The notes below the pieces were generated by a model. The model searched no databases. It was not told the origin of the DNA and was given only the letters and a program-made list of their open reading frames with translations. The position numbers were made by a program, and so were the translations under genes. Source: Flavobacteriaceae bacterium UBA3356 (GTDB lineage Bacteria; Bacteroidota; Bacteroidia; Flavobacteriales; Flavobacteriaceae). From it: 64,000 nt of DNA. Positions 61,638 to 64,000 of the stretch are shown in pieces (positions within the stretch are counted from its first letter, which is position 1; every line of letters starts with the position of its first letter). The DNA lies in assembly GCA_002360635.1 (NCBI GenBank), contig DEQW01000003.1:208966-272965 (forward strand), written 5' to 3'.

Positions 61638-64000
61638 TTAGTTCTTCTCTAGCCATTTTCGTGCATTTACAAAAGCTTCTAGCCAAGGGGAAACTTCATC
61701 GGTACGGTCTTTTGGGTAATGTGCCCAGTTCCAAGGGAAGGTTGAACGCTCTAAATGTGGCATCATAACCAAATGTCTTCCGGTTTCATCAGTCATCATT
61801 GCGGTATTGAAATCACTTCCGTTTGGGTTTGCTGGGAAGGTTTTGTACCCATATTTTCCAACGATGTTATACTTGTCTTCGGTAAGTGGAAAACTGAATT
61901 TTCCTTCTCCGTGAGCTGCCCAAATACCCAAAGTACTTCCAGCTAAGGAAGACAGCATTACCGACTTGTTTTCTTGAATAGTTACAGAAGTAAAGTTACA
62001 TTCAAATTTGCCGGTATCGTTGTGCAGCATTTTTGGTTTTTCATCGTGGTTAGGCGTTATCAAACCAAGTTCGATAAACAGTTGGCAACCGTTGCAAACT
62101 CCTAGTGAAAGTGTGTCGTCTTTTGCAAAGAAGTCTTTTAGCGCTTTATTAGCTTTTTCATTGTATAAAAAGGCTCCAGCCCAACCTTTGGCGCTTCCCA
62201 GCACGTCACTGTTTGAGAATCCACCAACAGCGGCAATAAATTTAATATCTTCTAGTGTTTCACGACCTTCAATTAAATCGGTCATGTGCACGTCTTTTAC
62301 ATCAAATCCGGCCAAGTACATAGCATTTGCCATTTCACGTTCACTATTACTTCCTTTTTCGCGTAAAATAGCGGCTTTAATTCTCGGTTTTTCTGAAGAG
62401 ATTTTCGGTAACTTTCCATCAAATTGCTTCGGAAATGTAAACTGAAGCGGTTGTTTTTTATAATTATGAAAACGTTCTTGCGCTTTAACTTTTCCGCTTT
62501 GTTTTTCATCTAATAAATGCGAAGTGGTATACCACACATCGCGCATTTCAGGAATATTAAAGCTCAACGGATTATCGTTGAATTTAATCTCTAAAGTTTC
62601 AGAATCTGTAACCGATCCAATTTTAATAAAATCAACGTTTGCTGAAGTGAAAGCTTCTTCAATAGCATTATCTTCGGAGGCTTGAACAACAACACCGCAG
62701 TTTTCAGAGAATAAAATTTTCACGATATCATCTCCCAAGTCTGAAAGATTTAAATTAGCTCCCAAATTAGTATCGGCAAAACACATTTCCAATAATGTAG
62801 TAATCAATCCACCTGAAGCTACATCGTGACCTGCGGTAATTTTTCCTTCAGAAATTAAGTTTTGAAGGGTGTTGAAAACGGTTTTCACATAGTCAGCGCT
62901 TTTAACCGTAGGGACTTCATTACCAACAGTGTTTAAAATTTGCGCAAAGGACGAACCGCCTAATTTAAAATCGTCTTGTGAAAGATTGATGTAATAGATG
63001 CTTCCGGCATTTTTCTGAAGAACCGGTTCAACTGTTTTTTTAATATCCTTACAATGTCCAGCTGCCGAAATAATAACCGTTCCCGGTGAAATAACTTCTT
63101 CATTTTTATATTTCTGTTTCATGGAAAGCGAATCTTTTCCAGTAGGGACGTTAATTCCTAAATCGATAGCAAATTCTGAAACCCCTTGCACCGCTTGGTA
63201 TAATCGGGCATCTTCACCTTCATTATTGCAAGGCCACATCCAGTTGGCAGAAAGTGATACGCTTTTTAATCCTTCTTCTAACGGTGCCCAAACAATATTG
63301 GTAAGCGCTTCGGTAATAGAGTTACGGGAACCTGCAACAGGATCTACAAGACCTGAGATAGGTGAGTGGCCAATAGAAGTTGCAACTCCTTCTTTTCCGT
63401 TATAGTCTAAAGCCATAACTCCGCAATTATTTAAAGGCAATTGTAGTGGCCCAGCACATTGTTGTTTGGCTACTTTTCCGCCTACACAGCGGTCAACTTT
63501 ATTAGTAAGCCAATCTTTACATCCGACAGCCTCCAACTGTAAAACTTGTTCTAAATACCCTTTTATTTCGGCTGAAACATATCTAGGGTCTTTATAATTT
63601 CTAGTTACTGTCTTATCTTTTAAAACTGTTTTTGGTGAACTGCCAAACATATCGGCTAGTTCAAAATCCATTGGTTTTTCGCCAGTAGTTTTACTTTCGA
63701 AAGTAAAGCGGTAATCGCCAGTAACATCACCAACTTCGTACATAGGTGAGCGCTCTCTATCTGAAACGCGTTTAAGTTTTTCAATGTCTTGATCCCCAAT
63801 TACAAGTCCCATTCGTTCTTGCGATTCGTTACCAATAATTTCTTTAGCTGAAAGCGTAGGGTCACCAACAGGTAATTTGTCTAAATCTATTTTACCACCG
63901 GTTTCTTCTACCAATTCACTAAGACAGTTGAGGTGACCACCTGCTCCGTGATCGTGAATAGAAACAATAGGGTTAGTTTCACTTTCTACCATTCCACGAA
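61638..64000 (-). CDS. purL: Phosphoribosylformylglycinamidine synthase, 5' end beyond the window
   Basis: The frame runs off the right edge; about 787 residues are visible, from RGMVESETNPIVSIHDHGAGG to a C-terminal glutamine amidotransferase. The ATP-using synthase core shows SIHDHGAGGHLNCLSELV, SANWMWPCNN, VPTGKDSLSMKQKY and ASGGLITTLLEMCFA. The glutaminase domain has the nucleophile cysteine in GVCNGCQLF and the active His in AAHGEGKF. This is the large single-chain PurL of Gammaproteobacteria and Bacteroidota, of about 1220 residues in full, so about 430 N-terminal residues are missing here. It catalyses the fourth step of purine synthesis, from FGAR to FGAM. Product and strand are certain. 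Confidence 0.97.
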   Translation of the reverse strand, partial: RGMVESETNPIVSIHDHGAGGHLNCLSELVEETGGKIDLDKLPVGDPTLSAKEIIGNESQERMGLVIGDQDIEKLKRVSDRERSPMYEVGDVTGDYRFTFESKTTGEKPMDFELADMFGSSPKTVLKDKTVTRNYKDPRYVSAEIKGYLEQVLQLEAVGCKDWLTNKVDRCVGGKVAKQQCAGPLQLPLNNCGVMALDYNGKEGVATSIGHSPISGLVDPVAGSRNSITEALTNIVWAPLEEGLKSVSLSANWMWPCNNEGEDARLYQAVQGVSEFAIDLGINVPTGKDSLSMKQKYKNEEVISPGTVIISAAGHCKDIKKTVEPVLQKNAGSIYYINLSQDDFKLGGSSFAQILNTVGNEVPTVKSADYVKTVFNTLQNLISEGKITAGHDVASGGLITTLLEMCFADTNLGANLNLSDLGDDIVKILFSENCGVVVQASEDNAIEEAFTSANVDFIKIGSVTDSETLEIKFNDNPLSFNIPEMRDVWYTTSHLLDEKQSGKVKAQERFHNYKKQPLQFTFPKQFDGKLPKISSEKPRIKAAILREKGSNSEREMANAMYLAGFDVKDVHMTDLIEGRETLEDIKFIAAVGGFSNSDVLGSAKGWAGAFLYNEKANKALKDFFAKDDTLSLGVCNGCQLFIELGLITPNHDEKPKMLHNDTGKFECNFTSVTIQENKSVMLSSLAGSTLGIWAAHGEGKFSFPLTEDKYNIVGKYGYKTFPANPNGSDFNTAMMTDETGRHLVMMPHLERSTFPWNWAHYPKDRTDEVSPWLEAFVNARKWLEKN

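Overview
The window is a 64 kb piece of an AT-rich chromosome from a member of the Bacteroidota, most probably a marine Flavobacteriaceae. Evidence for this: several large exported proteins end in type IX secretion (T9SS) sorting domains with YPNP-like motifs; many genes have Bacteroidota-type lipoprotein or AQ-ending signal peptides; TAnnTTTG -7 promoter boxes occur where genes start; PurL is the large single-chain form; and membrane-tethered TPR regulators, PspC/GIN proteins and PadR sit in typical flavobacterial arrangements. No rRNA, tRNA, CRISPR array, prophage or transposase was seen.

Layout. 0.1-7.1 kb (minus strand): exported or lipid-anchored small proteins, a NAD-dependent epimerase/reductase and a protein with two F-type lectin domains plus a possible pore-forming C-terminus. 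7.4-26.4 kb (plus): three units in which signal-peptide/TPR/transmembrane proteins, most with a cytoplasmic DNA-binding domain, are followed by T9SS-exported beta-propeller or adhesin-like proteins. Two of these units are clear duplicates. A STAS-like protein, an ICMT-like methyltransferase and thioredoxin reductase lie among them. 26.8-31 kb: a DUF4442 thioesterase-like gene, then an envelope-stress type operon (DUF4870, a 56-aa ORF, PadR, PspC, GIN lipoprotein). 31.2-38.9 kb: LytTR regulator, short-chain dehydrogenase, transaldolase-like enzyme, a redoxin-like lipoprotein without its cysteines, an ABC-F protein and a fasciclin protein. 39-46.6 kb: pheT, a TlpA-type lipoprotein and two metallopeptidases.

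46.7-59.1 kb (minus) is a fatty-acid oxidation region: MarR regulator, fadN-like hydratase/dehydrogenase, thiolase and acyl-CoA dehydrogenase in the order of the Bacillus fadNAE operon, plus a one-component-like sensor kinase/response-regulator pair and an acyl-CoA ligase. 59.2-64 kb holds a T9SS-exported M14 carboxypeptidase and the 3' part of purL, cut by the window edge.

The most unusual structure is in the fad operon. Each of its two internal junctions (fadN/fadA and fadA/fadE) is occupied by a co-oriented S23-type four-helix-bundle gene bracketed by inverted arms built of tandem 7-nt units. The same TCTTGnn heptad occurs as a gene-free array at 26.74 kb, and a related gene-free inverted repeat lies at 32.06 kb. 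This looks like a family of small S23-carrying elements and gene-less relatives. One of the two S23 genes has lost its C-terminal frame by a single-base indel.
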